Shown here piece after piece: positions 8,501-16,276 of a DNA stretch of 64,000 nucleotides. Origin of the DNA: Kineosporia mesophila (GTDB taxonomy: Bacteria > Actinomycetota > Actinomycetes > Actinomycetales > Kineosporiaceae); contig NZ_JAJOMA010000011.1 in the NCBI RefSeq assembly GCF_021129235.1, forward strand, positions 62,001 through 126,000, in the 5' to 3' direction. A program made the position numbers and the translations under genes. The notes beneath the pieces were generated by a model. The model was not told where the DNA came from, made no database searches, and saw only the letters and a list, made by a program, of their open reading frames with translations. Each line of letters starts with the position of its first letter. Position 1 is the stretch's first letter.

Positions 8501-10039
8501 CTCGACATCGGTTCGGTACTCCTGCTCACCGGCCGGCCCGCCGACCCGGCCGCGGCCGACGCCGCCGTTGACGCGCTCGACGTCGCGCCCGGTCTGGTGC
8601 GGGTCAGCAACTCCGACGGCAAGGTGCTGTGGCGGGTCGAGCTGGCGGCGTCGGGTTCCGGGGGCGCATCAGCAGAGGACGCGTCGGGCACGGTCCCGCC
8701 GCCGAATCGCCCGGCCCGGGTCCGGGTGCTGTCGGGGAGCGGCGATCTGCTGGCGACCGTCCCCGCCCCGGGCGTGGACTTCACCGCTCGCCTGGGTGAG
8801 GGCGAGGCCGACCGTCAGCTGGTGCTCAGCGAGCGGGCCGACTCCGGCTGGACCGCCACGCTCGACGGTACTGAACTGACCCCGGCCCTTCACGCCGGCT
8901 GGGCCCAGGCCTTCGAGCTGCCCCGCACCGGCGGCACGCTGGTCGTGCGCCACGTCGACACCGCCGGCACCGCCGGCCCGGCGCTCGACCTGACCCGGCT
9001 CGGCGTGCTGGGCCTGGCCCTGCTCGCCGCGGTGCCTCTACCCCGTCGTCGTCCGAGGCTGCTGCCCCCGCCCAAGTCGTGGCGCTCGCAGCAGCCCGTG
9101 CCGATGCCGGCGGGCAGCACCGGCCGTCGCGTCCGCCGGCCCGGTGACGCCCCGGACCGCCCGCGTGGAGGCGAAACCCGTTCGGGTGTGGTGGGTCCGG
9201 ACAACTCGGGGCAGGCCTACGCCCAGCACCAGGCCCGGATGGCCGACCTGGCCCGCAGCCTGGCCCTCGAGGCCGCCGACGCGGACGACCCGATGGCAGA
9301 CCGTCCTTCCCGTCGCCGCCGCCGGGCGGCCCGCCAGGCCGCCGAGGCGCTGGCGGCCGAGGGAGTGCCGGCCCGGGAAGCGGTGACCAAGGCAATCGTG
9401 GACGGGGAACCGGCTGCCGCCGAGAAGCGGGAGCGACCCACCCCGCCCGCGAAACCCACCGAACCGCAACCCGACACCGAGCCGCCGCCGGACGCGTCCC
9501 CCATGGTTGAGGGTGACGCCGGACCCGTGACCACGGCGGGGGCCGGAGCTGACACCGAACCGTCGCCGGACGCGTCGTCAAGTACTGAAACCGGTGCCGC
9601 GGCCACAGCGGAACCCGACACTGATACGGAACTCTCGCCGGACGCGTCCTCGATCATCGCGACCGAAGACGAAATCGGGACGGACACCGGGGTGGCTGCT
9701 GGAGTCGGGGCATCGGAAGCCGGGTCCCACATCCTGCGGCCGTTACGGGGTGACTCGGTGCGTCATCTGCCGCCGGGGCCGCGGGTCTCGCGGGAGAACG
9801 AAAAATCCGGGGCCGGCGAAACCCCTGCTGAACCGGGCGATTCACGACCGTCCGAAAATCCTCCGAAACCGGCGGGTCTCCCTGATTCCGCAGTCACTGA
9901 ACCCCTAAATGGGGACACGGCAAGCCCCCTCGAGGCACGGGAGACTGGCGGTGAATCGGATCGAGGAACCAACCGTGAGCGCGGCCAGGAAGCGGGAAAT
10001 GACGCCCCCGCCGGCTCCGGGGAGGAAGAGAGTTCGTGA
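5507..10039 (+). CDS. Large family 2 glycosyltransferase with polytopic membrane domain
   Basis: A 1510-residue protein. Residues ~45-270 form a GT2 (GT-A fold) domain: VTAVLVAHDGAAFLPRTLDAL, an acidic LLHDDSAP (metal/nucleotide-sugar site) and a later DLDLCRRAHLAGERV. From ~300 to ~900 there are many hydrophobic segments, then an extracytoplasmic-looking Ala/Gly-rich region (~905-1150), one more membrane span near 1170, and an acidic Pro-rich tail with short repeats. The GTG at 5507 was used. Proteins like this sit between whiB2 and manB in many actinobacteria and are presumed to build envelope polysaccharide. The stop overlaps the next start (GTGA). Confidence 0.85.
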   Translation: MSPDGRAPLAKAGSGVEIRRPDLLFVDPELDQPGDEVDWSNWQPPAEPGPALAVTAVLVAHDGAAFLPRTLDALEAQTRRPDRLVAVDAGSSDSSADMLAIATPDVVRVDARTGFGDAVAAALAAAGENRQPEGISGLPAEWVWLLHDDSAPAPDALRRLVETVDSGPSIGIAGCKQVSWTDGRRLLDVGFTTSVLGTRVTGVDVDDYDQGQLDHRSDVLAVATPGMLVRRDLWDRLGGPDPALADARIDLDLCRRAHLAGERVVVVPQAVMAHAEATASGLRADAAGAVAWARRDRRAAVHLRLASAPLLLLPFLLVWLGAAAVTRALARLTLRQPDRAMAELTAYLLAAGRPIAWIRARRRARKGRRMSRREYRRLLAGTRPALRQRRDRLSSYLLAQEEAWARPAPGSVAARAGRTGFVARSGTSDGRPQDDRVVDVREQPVPAVPADVAAPEVIDEIRFDDERDRPRRRAGLRIGLSVAVLTGAAGLVALRVLLRGTGTPVGDALIPAPARAADLWSLGLSGWRPTGLGLSAVADPFDLVLALLSWPFAGSTRVATEFLLLAALPLASLAAWWAAAAVTRSRALRAWAALVWAAAPSLVLAVTAGRLAAIVAHLMLPLTALALSRAVGLGPADPVPRTPGAAGAPVRRRASLAAASGAGLALTVLIAAAPALAPLALFAVLLLALTARAGRRLLVWTVAVPATLLLPWWTAVVSDPRLLLAEPGGAGAVRSGSTAWAALLWPADPAVINDGPAHRAAGLVADLTGVGDAGQWLRGLAVVVVVPPLLLGLTALLGRRRRRTAVRAWLMALAALGTAVVIPVADTRRSSEGLLHGWPGPAVSLLLLALLVAALGHLDGAAGRLRRRSIGVRHWSAVAVGTLAVLTPLLVLTSWAADGWTGGADRWVHRADPVVLPAVAAAEANGPAATRTLTVQPTRDGVRWALYRTGGPETGQESAASLTPSAAAARAAADAPVLTAIGGLLSGSGPDQRARFADLDIGSVLLLTGRPADPAAADAAVDALDVAPGLVRVSNSDGKVLWRVELAASGSGGASAEDASGTVPPPNRPARVRVLSGSGDLLATVPAPGVDFTARLGEGEADRQLVLSERADSGWTATLDGTELTPALHAGWAQAFELPRTGGTLVVRHVDTAGTAGPALDLTRLGVLGLALLAAVPLPRRRPRLLPPPKSWRSQQPVPMPAGSTGRRVRRPGDAPDRPRGGETRSGVVGPDNSGQAYAQHQARMADLARSLALEAADADDPMADRPSRRRRRAARQAAEALAAEGVPAREAVTKAIVDGEPAAAEKRERPTPPAKPTEPQPDTEPPPDASPMVEGDAGPVTTAGAGADTEPSPDASSSTETGAAATAEPDTDTELSPDASSIIATEDEIGTDTGVAAGVGASEAGSHILRPLRGDSVRHLPPGPRVSRENEKSGAGETPAEPGDSRPSENPPKPAGLPDSAVTEPLNGDTASPLEARETGGESDRGTNRERGQEAGNDAPAGSGEEESS
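9473..9649 (+). repeat. Three degenerate 27-bp coding repeats in the glycosyltransferase tail
   Basis: Three copies of the nonapeptide pattern D-T-E-x-x-P-D-A-S are encoded at 9473-9499, 9551-9577 and 9623-9649, spaced 78 and 72 nt. The DNA copies differ at several positions, mostly synonymous in the first half. They lie in the acidic, disordered C-terminal tail. Confidence 0.7.
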
Positions 10040-11607
10040 ATCAGCGCGCACGTGAGGTTCTTTCGGTTACGGGAGTGCTGACGGTCGCCGGGGGGATCGC
10101 GGTCGGGGCCGCGATGCTGCCCGAGCAGATCGGGGTCCGTACCGTTTCGAGCACCCTTCCCGCGGTGATCTCGGCGCCGACGCTGGCCTGCACCGGCCCG
10201 GAGACCCTGGTGGTGCCGGACGGTGGCAAGGCGGTCAGCCCCGGGGCCGGGGTACTGATCAGCGCCCTGCTGGCCTCGGGCAGCAATGGCGAGGCGACGG
10301 TGAAGGCCGGGGGCGACCTGTCCGAAACCGTGCGGGGTCTCAGTAAAAACCTTCCGGTGAGCGATGTTCCGGTCCACACCGGCACCGAGCTCGAGCTGCC
10401 GGTGAAGGCGGGGGAGCGGTCGCTGGGCGGGCTGTCCACCTGGAGCCTGGGGCCGGTCGTGATGTCCGCGTCCGACGACACCCCGCAGAGTCCGCCGGAG
10501 CTGGCCGCGGTGCAGTCGACGGTCACGGCCCGGGGCGATCTGCGGGGGCTCTCGGCGAGCCGCTGCGACCAGCCCGCGGCGGAGTCCTGGCTGGTCGGCG
10601 GAGGCACGGTCGCCGGTGAGCGGCTGCGGCTGGTGCTGTCGAACCCGACGTCCACCGCCTCGGTGGTCGACGTGTCGGTGCTCAGTGAGGACGGCCGGGC
10701 CGAGGCTCCCTCCGGCACCGGGGTGGTGGTGCCCGCGGGTGGCCAGAGCCCGGTGTTCGTCGACGCGCTGGCGCCCGGTCGGCAGAGCGTGGCCGTGCAC
10801 GTGGTGGCCCGCAGCGGCCGGGTCCTCGCCCGGATGCACGACTCGGTGCTGCGGGGCCTCGTCGCCGGCGGGGTGGACGTCGTGTCGCCGGCGGCCGATG
10901 CCTCGAAGCATCAGCTGGTCCCCGGGATTTCGCTGGTGAACGGCTATTCGAAGACGGCGGACGACACCACCGCGCCGGCGTCCACGTCGATCCGGGTGGC
11001 CGTGCCCGGCAGCGAGGAGGCCGTGGTGCGCCTGCGGCTGCTGGGCTCGACCGGGGCGGTCGCGATGCCCGCGGCCGGAGTGGTGAACGTGCCGGGCGGG
11101 GGAGTGGTCGACATCCCGGTGCACGGCGTCGCGTCCGGTACTTACACCGCGGTGATCGACTCGGACGTGCCGGTGGTCGCCGGTGCGCGGATCGGCCGTC
11201 CGTCCGCGCCCGGACACCACGCCACCGAGTTCGGCTGGGCGCCGGCCACGAAGACCCTGACCGGGAACGGGTACACGATGCTGCCGCCGGGCACCCGCTC
11301 GACGCTCTCGCTGGTCGCCCCGGGTAAGGCCGCCTCGCTGACGATCACGCCCTACGACGCCGGGGGCTCACGGCTCGACCCGATCGACGTGGAGATGAGG
11401 GCCGGTACCGCCGCGGCGTTCGCGCTGGACGAGAAGACCGCGGCGTTCTACGTGTCGGCGTTCGAAGGAGGGCCGGTCGCGGCCTCGGTGGTGTCCACCG
11501 GCAGCGACGACAACGGGCCGGTGATCACGGTGCTCGGTGTCGAGCCGCCCCGGGCCGACCGGGCCCCGTCCACGGCCGTGTCCGATGCCCGGCTCGGCCT
11601 GCGCTAA
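10036..11607 (+). CDS. DUF5719 family secreted/membrane-anchored protein
   Basis: 523 residues. A basic N-terminus is followed by a hydrophobic segment (VLTVAGGIAVGAAML) that looks like a signal anchor; the rest is beta-rich with Ser/Thr/Val/Gly and no catalytic motif that I recognise. The protein fits DUF5719, which is found directly downstream of the large GT2 gene in actinobacteria. The GTG start overlaps the GT2 stop, so the pair is probably co-translated and acts in the same envelope process. The stop codon overlaps that of the convergent gene (CTAA). Function unknown. Confidence 0.75.
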   Translation: MNQRAREVLSVTGVLTVAGGIAVGAAMLPEQIGVRTVSSTLPAVISAPTLACTGPETLVVPDGGKAVSPGAGVLISALLASGSNGEATVKAGGDLSETVRGLSKNLPVSDVPVHTGTELELPVKAGERSLGGLSTWSLGPVVMSASDDTPQSPPELAAVQSTVTARGDLRGLSASRCDQPAAESWLVGGGTVAGERLRLVLSNPTSTASVVDVSVLSEDGRAEAPSGTGVVVPAGGQSPVFVDALAPGRQSVAVHVVARSGRVLARMHDSVLRGLVAGGVDVVSPAADASKHQLVPGISLVNGYSKTADDTTAPASTSIRVAVPGSEEAVVRLRLLGSTGAVAMPAAGVVNVPGGGVVDIPVHGVASGTYTAVIDSDVPVVAGARIGRPSAPGHHATEFGWAPATKTLTGNGYTMLPPGTRSTLSLVAPGKAASLTITPYDAGGSRLDPIDVEMRAGTAAAFALDEKTAAFYVSAFEGGPVAASVVSTGSDDNGPVITVLGVEPPRADRAPSTAVSDARLGLR

Positions 11608-12074
11608 CTGTCGCGGTTGTAGCGCGGGTCGACCTCTTCGGGGGTCAGGTTGAGCAGGTGGGCCACCTGCTCGACCACCACGCTCTGGGCCAGCTCACCG
11701 ATGTCCTGGGCGTCGGCGGCCCGGGTCTCGACCGGGCGCCGGTAGACCACGATGCGCGGCGGCAGGGCGCCGTCGGCGGGAAAGAACCGCCCCAGCGGCA
11801 CCTCGCCGTGTTCCCACGGGGAGGGATCACTCGGGGGGACGTCTTCCACGGCGAACTCCACACCGTCCAGTTCGCGGGCCCAGCGGGCCTCCAGGCGCTC
11901 GACCGCGTCGAGCACCAGGTCGTCGAAGCGGTCGGCGCGGCTGCGCCAGGCCGGGACGGTGCGAGGGAGGAGCTGCCCCCGCATGCCGCGCCCACGCCGG
12001 TCGCGGCGTTTCGGGGGGCGACCGCCACTGCCGGGAAGGGGCACCGGATCCGGGATCGCGCGAGGTCGGGCCAC
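11604..12074 (-). CDS. Metallopeptidase (zincin)-family protein with degenerate active site, Rv3259-like
   Basis: 156 residues. The N-terminal 30 residues are basic and Pro-rich; the remainder resembles the minimal zincin family next to whiB2 in actinobacteria (PRIVVYRRPVETRA, then QSVVVEQVAHLL). The usual HExxH is present only as VEQVAH: the second His and the Glu position are kept but the first His is Val. Whether this actinobacterial branch is an enzyme at all is therefore doubtful. The gene is divergent from the DUF3499 gene (212-bp gap) and convergent with the DUF5719 gene. Confidence 0.72.
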   Translation of the reverse strand: MARPRAIPDPVPLPGSGGRPPKRRDRRGRGMRGQLLPRTVPAWRSRADRFDDLVLDAVERLEARWARELDGVEFAVEDVPPSDPSPWEHGEVPLGRFFPADGALPPRIVVYRRPVETRAADAQDIGELAQSVVVEQVAHLLNLTPEEVDPRYNRDS

Positions 12075-12286
12075 AGATCCGAGCGTACTGGAGGAGCACC
12101 GGACGACTGTGGAATTCGTCCCGGCCTGCGACGGGATGCCCGTCAGCCGTGACGTCCGGGGACGGATCGGGCAAGATGTGAGACGTCACCCCGGCCGAAC
12201 TTTCCGGGCCGGTACCGGTGACGACGCGAATTGGGTCGGCGCGCCGGTGCAGCCGGTACGCCTGATGAGGGAGTAACTTCTCAATC

Positions 12287-12676
12287 GTGAGTGGAGTGCG
12301 CCGTTGTTCCCGGACCGCTTGCCAGCGGGTAGCGGTCGCCACCCTCACCTATGTCTATTCCGACTCGACAGCGGTGCTGGGCCCCCTGGCCACCTATGCC
12401 GAGCCGCATTGCTACGACCTCTGCGCCGTGCACGCCGAGCGCCTCACGGCCCCACGCGGCTGGGAGGTCGTGCGCCTCTCGCCGGGTGAGTTCGCACCCC
12501 CGCCGCCCTCGCACGACGACCTCCTGGCTCTGGCCGACGCCGTCCGTGAGGCCGCCCGCCCCGCTCCCGCGGAACTCCCGCCGGATGCGGACGCCGAGCT
12601 CTCCACCGTGGAGGTGGGCCGCCGCGGGCACCTGCGCGTCCTGCGCGACCCGATCCTCGGTGAACCCCTCACCTGA
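12287..12676 (+). CDS. DUF3499 family protein (Rv3258c-like)
   Basis: 129 residues, start GTG. Features typical of DUF3499 are visible: VSGVRRCSRTACQRVAVATLTY at the N-terminus, a second Cys-containing segment (EPHCYDLCAVHAERL) and GWEVVRL. The paired Cys/His clusters (C7, C12; C46, C50, H53 approximately) could bind zinc. The gene lies between the zincin-like gene and manB as in Mycobacterium. No function is known for the family. Confidence 0.85.
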   Translation: MSGVRRCSRTACQRVAVATLTYVYSDSTAVLGPLATYAEPHCYDLCAVHAERLTAPRGWEVVRLSPGEFAPPPPSHDDLLALADAVREAARPAPAELPPDADAELSTVEVGRRGHLRVLRDPILGEPLT

Positions 12677-12859
12677 GTCGTAGGTCACAGGAATTCTGTC
12701 CGGATCGCTCGGGTAAAGCCCGGATGCCGCGACGCTCCGGTGACTAAAGGTGCCGGTGTGACTCGCCGAATGACAGGGAGCATCGCAGCAGCCCGCGTTC
12801 GAGTGACAGCTCGCCGTGGGTCACTTCCCCTGTCGTCCGAAGCAAGGATCTCCCTTCCT

Positions 12860-13159
12860 ATGACTCAGTCCCGGACCTCCACGGCGGACTCGACGAGCGG
12901 TGCACCGGCGCGTGGCCGCCGTCGCGGGCGCACGGCCGGCCCGTCCATCCCGCTGGGTTCTCTCACCCAGCGCGAGCACCGTGCCGAGATCCAGTGCCAG
13001 GCCTGCGGCAGCACCCGGGTGACCCGGCTGTCGATGAACCTGACCGACGGCACCCCGGTGGAGTTCACCTCCTGCCACCGTTGTGAGCACAAGACCTGGG
13101 AGCACGGCGGGGACGCCCTGAGCGTCTCCACGGTGCTCGACAAGGCCCGGAAGAACTGA
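12860..13159 (+). CDS. Small zinc-ribbon protein
   Basis: 99 residues. After a ~30-residue Ser/Arg/Gly-rich N-terminus, two CxxC pairs (CQACGS and CHRCEH, about residues 51-54 and 74-77) form a probable zinc ribbon around the segment TRLSMNLTDGTPVEFTSC. The ATG at 12860 was chosen over an upstream in-frame GTG at 12740 because AAGGA lies about 11 nt before it and the upstream stretch looks non-coding. Its role is unknown; proteins of this type sit before manB in related actinobacteria. A strong hairpin follows at 13178-13210. Confidence 0.72.
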   Translation: MTQSRTSTADSTSGAPARGRRRGRTAGPSIPLGSLTQREHRAEIQCQACGSTRVTRLSMNLTDGTPVEFTSCHRCEHKTWEHGGDALSVSTVLDKARKN

Positions 13160-13177
13160 CACCCGGCGATGAGATGG

Positions 13178-13210
13178 CGCGTTTTGGCCCGCCGAACGGG
13201 TCAAAACGCG
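13178..13210. terminator. 14-bp hairpin terminator before manB
   Basis: The arms 13178-13191 and 13197-13210 pair over 14 bp with a single G-T wobble and a 5-nt loop. Both arms contain a run of four T or A, so the structure could stop transcription in either direction. It separates the zinc-ribbon gene from manB. Confidence 0.65.
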
Positions 13211-13275
13211 TTATCCACGTCGCGCCGCCCCGGATCCGGGCACGTCACGGGCGGTGCCTCGGCTAATCTGCGCAG

Positions 13276-14751
13276 GTGGCCCAGCTCACCGAAATCGTCA
13301 AAGCCAATGACATCCGTGGCCTCGTCGGCACCCAGCTGACCGAGCGCATCGCTCGGGCCCTGGGCTCGGCCTTCGCCCGCGCGGTGCTCACCTCCAACCC
13401 CGACGGCCCGCCCGGTCGCGTGCTGCTCGGGCGCGACATGCGCGACACCGGTGAGGCCCTCGTCCAGGCCTTCTCCGACGGCGTCACCGGCGAGGGGGCC
13501 GAGGTCGTCCTGATCGGTCTGTGCAGCACCGACGGGCTCTACTACGCCAGCGGCGCCCTCGACGCGCCCGGGGTGATGTTCACCGCCAGCCACAATCCGG
13601 CCAGCTACAACGGCATGAAGATGTGCCGCGCCGGCGCCCGCCCGATCGGCCTGGACAGTGGTCTGGCCGAGATTCGCGACCTGGCGCAGGCCCTGCTCGA
13701 CCACCCGACCTGGGGCAGCGAGGAAGCACCGGAGCCGGCTCTGCGCGGTGCCGTCTCGGAGCAGGACACGCTGCGCGGTTACGCCGAGCACCTGCGCGGT
13801 CTGGTGCCGCTGCCGGCCCGCCGCACATTGAAGATCGTGGTCGACGCCGGTAACGGCATGGCCGGCCTGACCGTGCCCGCCGTGCTCGGCGCCGCGATCG
13901 GCCTGCCCGACCTGCCGCTCGAGATCGTGCCGATGTACTTCGAGCTCGACGGCACGTTCCCCAACCACGAGGCCAACCCGCTCGACCCGGCCAACCTGCG
14001 CGACCTGCAGAAGGCCGTGCCCGCGCACGGGGCCGACCTGGGTCTGGCCTTCGACGGCGACGCCGACCGCTGCTTCGTCATCGACGAGCGGGGCGAGCCG
14101 GTCAGCCCGAGCGCGATCACCGCGCTGGTGGCGGCCCGGGAGATCGCCAAGGAGCGCGCGGCCGGTCGCAAGGCCACCGTCATCCACAACCTCATCACCT
14201 CCCGGGCGGTGCCCGAGGTGATCGCCGAGAACGACGCCACGGCCGTGCGCACCCGGGTCGGCCACGCCTTCATCAAGGTCGAGATGGCCAAGTACGACGC
14301 GGTGTTCGGCGGCGAGCACTCGGCGCACTACTACTTCCGCGACTTCTGGTTCGCCGACACCGGCATGCTGGCGGCGCTGCACGTGCTGGCGGCCCTGGGC
14401 GAGCAGGACGGCCCGCTCTCCGGCCTGGTCGAGCCGTACGAGCGGTACACGCCGAGCGGGGAGATCAACTCGGTGGTGTCCGACGTCGAGCTCGCGACCG
14501 AGCGGGTGGTGAAGGCCTTCGAGAACCGTCCGGGCGTGCAGATCGACCGGCAGGACGGTCTGACCGTCAGCCACGAGGCCGACGCGCCCAGCGGTGACGG
14601 CAGTCCGGCCGGCCTGTGGTGGTTCAACCTGCGCCCCAGCAACACCGAGCCGCTGCTGCGCCTGAACTCCGAGGCGGCCGACCCGGCGGTGATGGAGAGC
14701 CTGCGGGACGAGGTCCTCGGCCTGGTCCGGGTCACCGAGCTCGCCAGTTGA
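13276..14751 (+). CDS. manB: Phosphomannomutase/phosphoglucomutase
   Basis: Interconverts hexose-6- and hexose-1-phosphates, giving mannose-1-phosphate for GDP-mannose and hence mannosylated envelope components. The catalytic phosphoserine loop is TASHNPASYNGMK with Ser105; the metal loop is FDGDADRC (about residues 258-265); the C-terminal phosphate-binding loop is LRPSNTEPLLR. Length 491 residues including an N-terminal extension with NDIRG, as usual for alpha-D-phosphohexomutases. The start is GTG at 13276. Position after DUF3499 and before the Trm112-like and SIS genes matches Mycobacterium Rv3258c-Rv3256c. Confidence 0.93.
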   Translation: MAQLTEIVKANDIRGLVGTQLTERIARALGSAFARAVLTSNPDGPPGRVLLGRDMRDTGEALVQAFSDGVTGEGAEVVLIGLCSTDGLYYASGALDAPGVMFTASHNPASYNGMKMCRAGARPIGLDSGLAEIRDLAQALLDHPTWGSEEAPEPALRGAVSEQDTLRGYAEHLRGLVPLPARRTLKIVVDAGNGMAGLTVPAVLGAAIGLPDLPLEIVPMYFELDGTFPNHEANPLDPANLRDLQKAVPAHGADLGLAFDGDADRCFVIDERGEPVSPSAITALVAAREIAKERAAGRKATVIHNLITSRAVPEVIAENDATAVRTRVGHAFIKVEMAKYDAVFGGEHSAHYYFRDFWFADTGMLAALHVLAALGEQDGPLSGLVEPYERYTPSGEINSVVSDVELATERVVKAFENRPGVQIDRQDGLTVSHEADAPSGDGSPAGLWWFNLRPSNTEPLLRLNSEAADPAVMESLRDEVLGLVRVTELAS

Positions 14752-14776
14752 GCCGGGGATGCGCGAGGATGACCCG

Positions 14777-14959
14777 GTGACCGCTATCGAATCCTGGCTG
14801 CGGGAGATCCTCCGCTGCCCGAGCTGCCGTTCGGCCCTGGCCGACGGCCAGGGGCCCGACTCCACCCCAGAGCTGCAGTGCACGGGCTGCTCACTGGCCT
14901 ACCGCATCGACGACGGCATTCCGGTGCTGCTGGTCGACGAGGCGCGAACGCGCTCCTGA
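14777..14959 (+). CDS. Trm112 family zinc-binding protein
   Basis: 60 residues. A CPSC pair (RCPSCRSAL) and a second CTGC pair (QCTGCSLAYRIDDGIPVLLVDEA) form the small zinc domain of the Trm112/YcaR family; the motif DGIPVLL is characteristic. GTG at 14777 is preferred because GAGGA lies 7 nt upstream; an ATG at 14759 would add six residues. In eukaryotes Trm112 activates methyltransferases; the bacterial role is unclear. It lies 25 nt after manB and 59 nt before the SIS-domain gene, probably in one operon. Confidence 0.85.
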   Translation: MTAIESWLREILRCPSCRSALADGQGPDSTPELQCTGCSLAYRIDDGIPVLLVDEARTRS

Positions 14960-15018
14960 CAGCTCCTTTCGTCCGCTCCGAAACTCTGTTGTTTCGTCCG
15001 CTACGAAGAAACGGCACG

Positions 15019-16191
15019 ATGGCACTCGACGAACAGTTGCTCGACGACCCCGACGGCCTGGCCTCGGCGGACCCTTCCGGCAGCCTGCGGGCGCTGGCGA
15101 TGGCCGGGGCCCAGGTCCGGATGGCCCTCTCGGCCACGGCCGAGGCCGGTATCCAGAAGATCGTCTCCGACGGTCGTCCGCGGGCAGTGGTCGTGGCCAG
15201 CCTCGGCGGCTCGGCCGTCGTCGGTGACGTCCTGATCCTGCTGGCCGGCAGCGGTGCCCCGGTACCGGTGTCGGTGCGGCGGGGTCTGCCGCTGCCGGGC
15301 TGGGTCGGCCCGCTCGACCTGGTCGTCGCGGTGTCGATGTCCGGCCGGGCCCCGGGTCCGCTCGGGCTCGCCGCGGAAGCCGCCCGTCGTGGTTGCCGTC
15401 TGCTCACCGTCGGCGCGCCGAGGTCCCCGCTCGCCGAGGTCTCGGAGCGCACCGGTGGCGTGCACGTCGCCGTGCAGCGCAACGAGACCCCGGCCGCCCG
15501 CGCGTCCCGCATGGGTCTGTGGTCGCTGGCCGTGCCGGTGATCACGGTGGCGCACGAGCTCGGTCTCACCGACGCCTCCCACGAGGTGCTGGAGCGGGTC
15601 GCCGACCGGCTGGACGCGCAGGCCGACAAGTACCGCCCGTCTTCCGAAGCGTTCGTCAACCCGGCGAAGTCCCTGGCCCTGGAGCTGTCCGGGGTCGTGC
15701 CGGTGGTGCTGGGCGACGGCGACGTGACCGGTGTGGCCGCGCTGCGGGCCGTCTCCATGCTGGCCCGCACCGCGCGGGTCCCGGCCATGCGGGGCGCCCT
15801 GCCCGACGACGCCGGTGACGTGGTCGCGACCTTCGACGGCCCGCTGGCCAAGCGCCCGTCGGCCGACATCTTCGCCGACCCCGAGTTCGACGACGCGCCC
15901 GCGGCCTCGCCGCAGATGCGCCTGTTGCTCCTGCGCGACGCCGCGCCCACGCTCGACCGGCCCGACGGGTCGTGGCTGGAGACCAGCCGCACCGCCGACG
16001 CCGTGCGGGCCACCGCGGAAGACGCGGGGGTGCGGGTCACCGAGATCGCCGCCGATCCCGGTCACCCTCTGGAACGACTCGCCGACCTGGTGTCGATCAC
16101 CGACTTCGCGTCGGTGTACATGGCTCTGGCCGGCGGTATCGATCCGCTCACTTCGCCGCACGTGGCTGACCTGCGCGATCGCACTCACTGA
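15019..16191 (+). CDS. SIS-domain phosphosugar isomerase-like protein (TobH/Rv3256c-like)
   Basis: 390 residues with the phospho-sugar isomerase fold: VVVASLGGSAVVGDVL for the first half and LDLVVAVSMSGRAPGPLGL for a Ser-rich SIS loop, then a C-terminal half resembling bifunctional PGI/PMI proteins (FASVYMALAGGIDPLTSPHV at the end). The actinobacterial members between manB and manA/ahcY are thought to be glucose/mannose phosphate isomerase homologues, but catalysis is not proven for this branch. ATG at 15019 was chosen because the upstream extension overlaps the Trm112 gene in another frame. Confidence 0.8.
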   Translation: MALDEQLLDDPDGLASADPSGSLRALAMAGAQVRMALSATAEAGIQKIVSDGRPRAVVVASLGGSAVVGDVLILLAGSGAPVPVSVRRGLPLPGWVGPLDLVVAVSMSGRAPGPLGLAAEAARRGCRLLTVGAPRSPLAEVSERTGGVHVAVQRNETPAARASRMGLWSLAVPVITVAHELGLTDASHEVLERVADRLDAQADKYRPSSEAFVNPAKSLALELSGVVPVVLGDGDVTGVAALRAVSMLARTARVPAMRGALPDDAGDVVATFDGPLAKRPSADIFADPEFDDAPAASPQMRLLLLRDAAPTLDRPDGSWLETSRTADAVRATAEDAGVRVTEIAADPGHPLERLADLVSITDFASVYMALAGGIDPLTSPHVADLRDRTH

Positions 16192-16276
16192 GAGCGGCTC
16201 GAAAATCGGTATTCGCAGGCAAGTAGTAGGTTGCTCCCGCCTCAAGGTCTGAAACAACTGGGAGAGAACTCAACGT

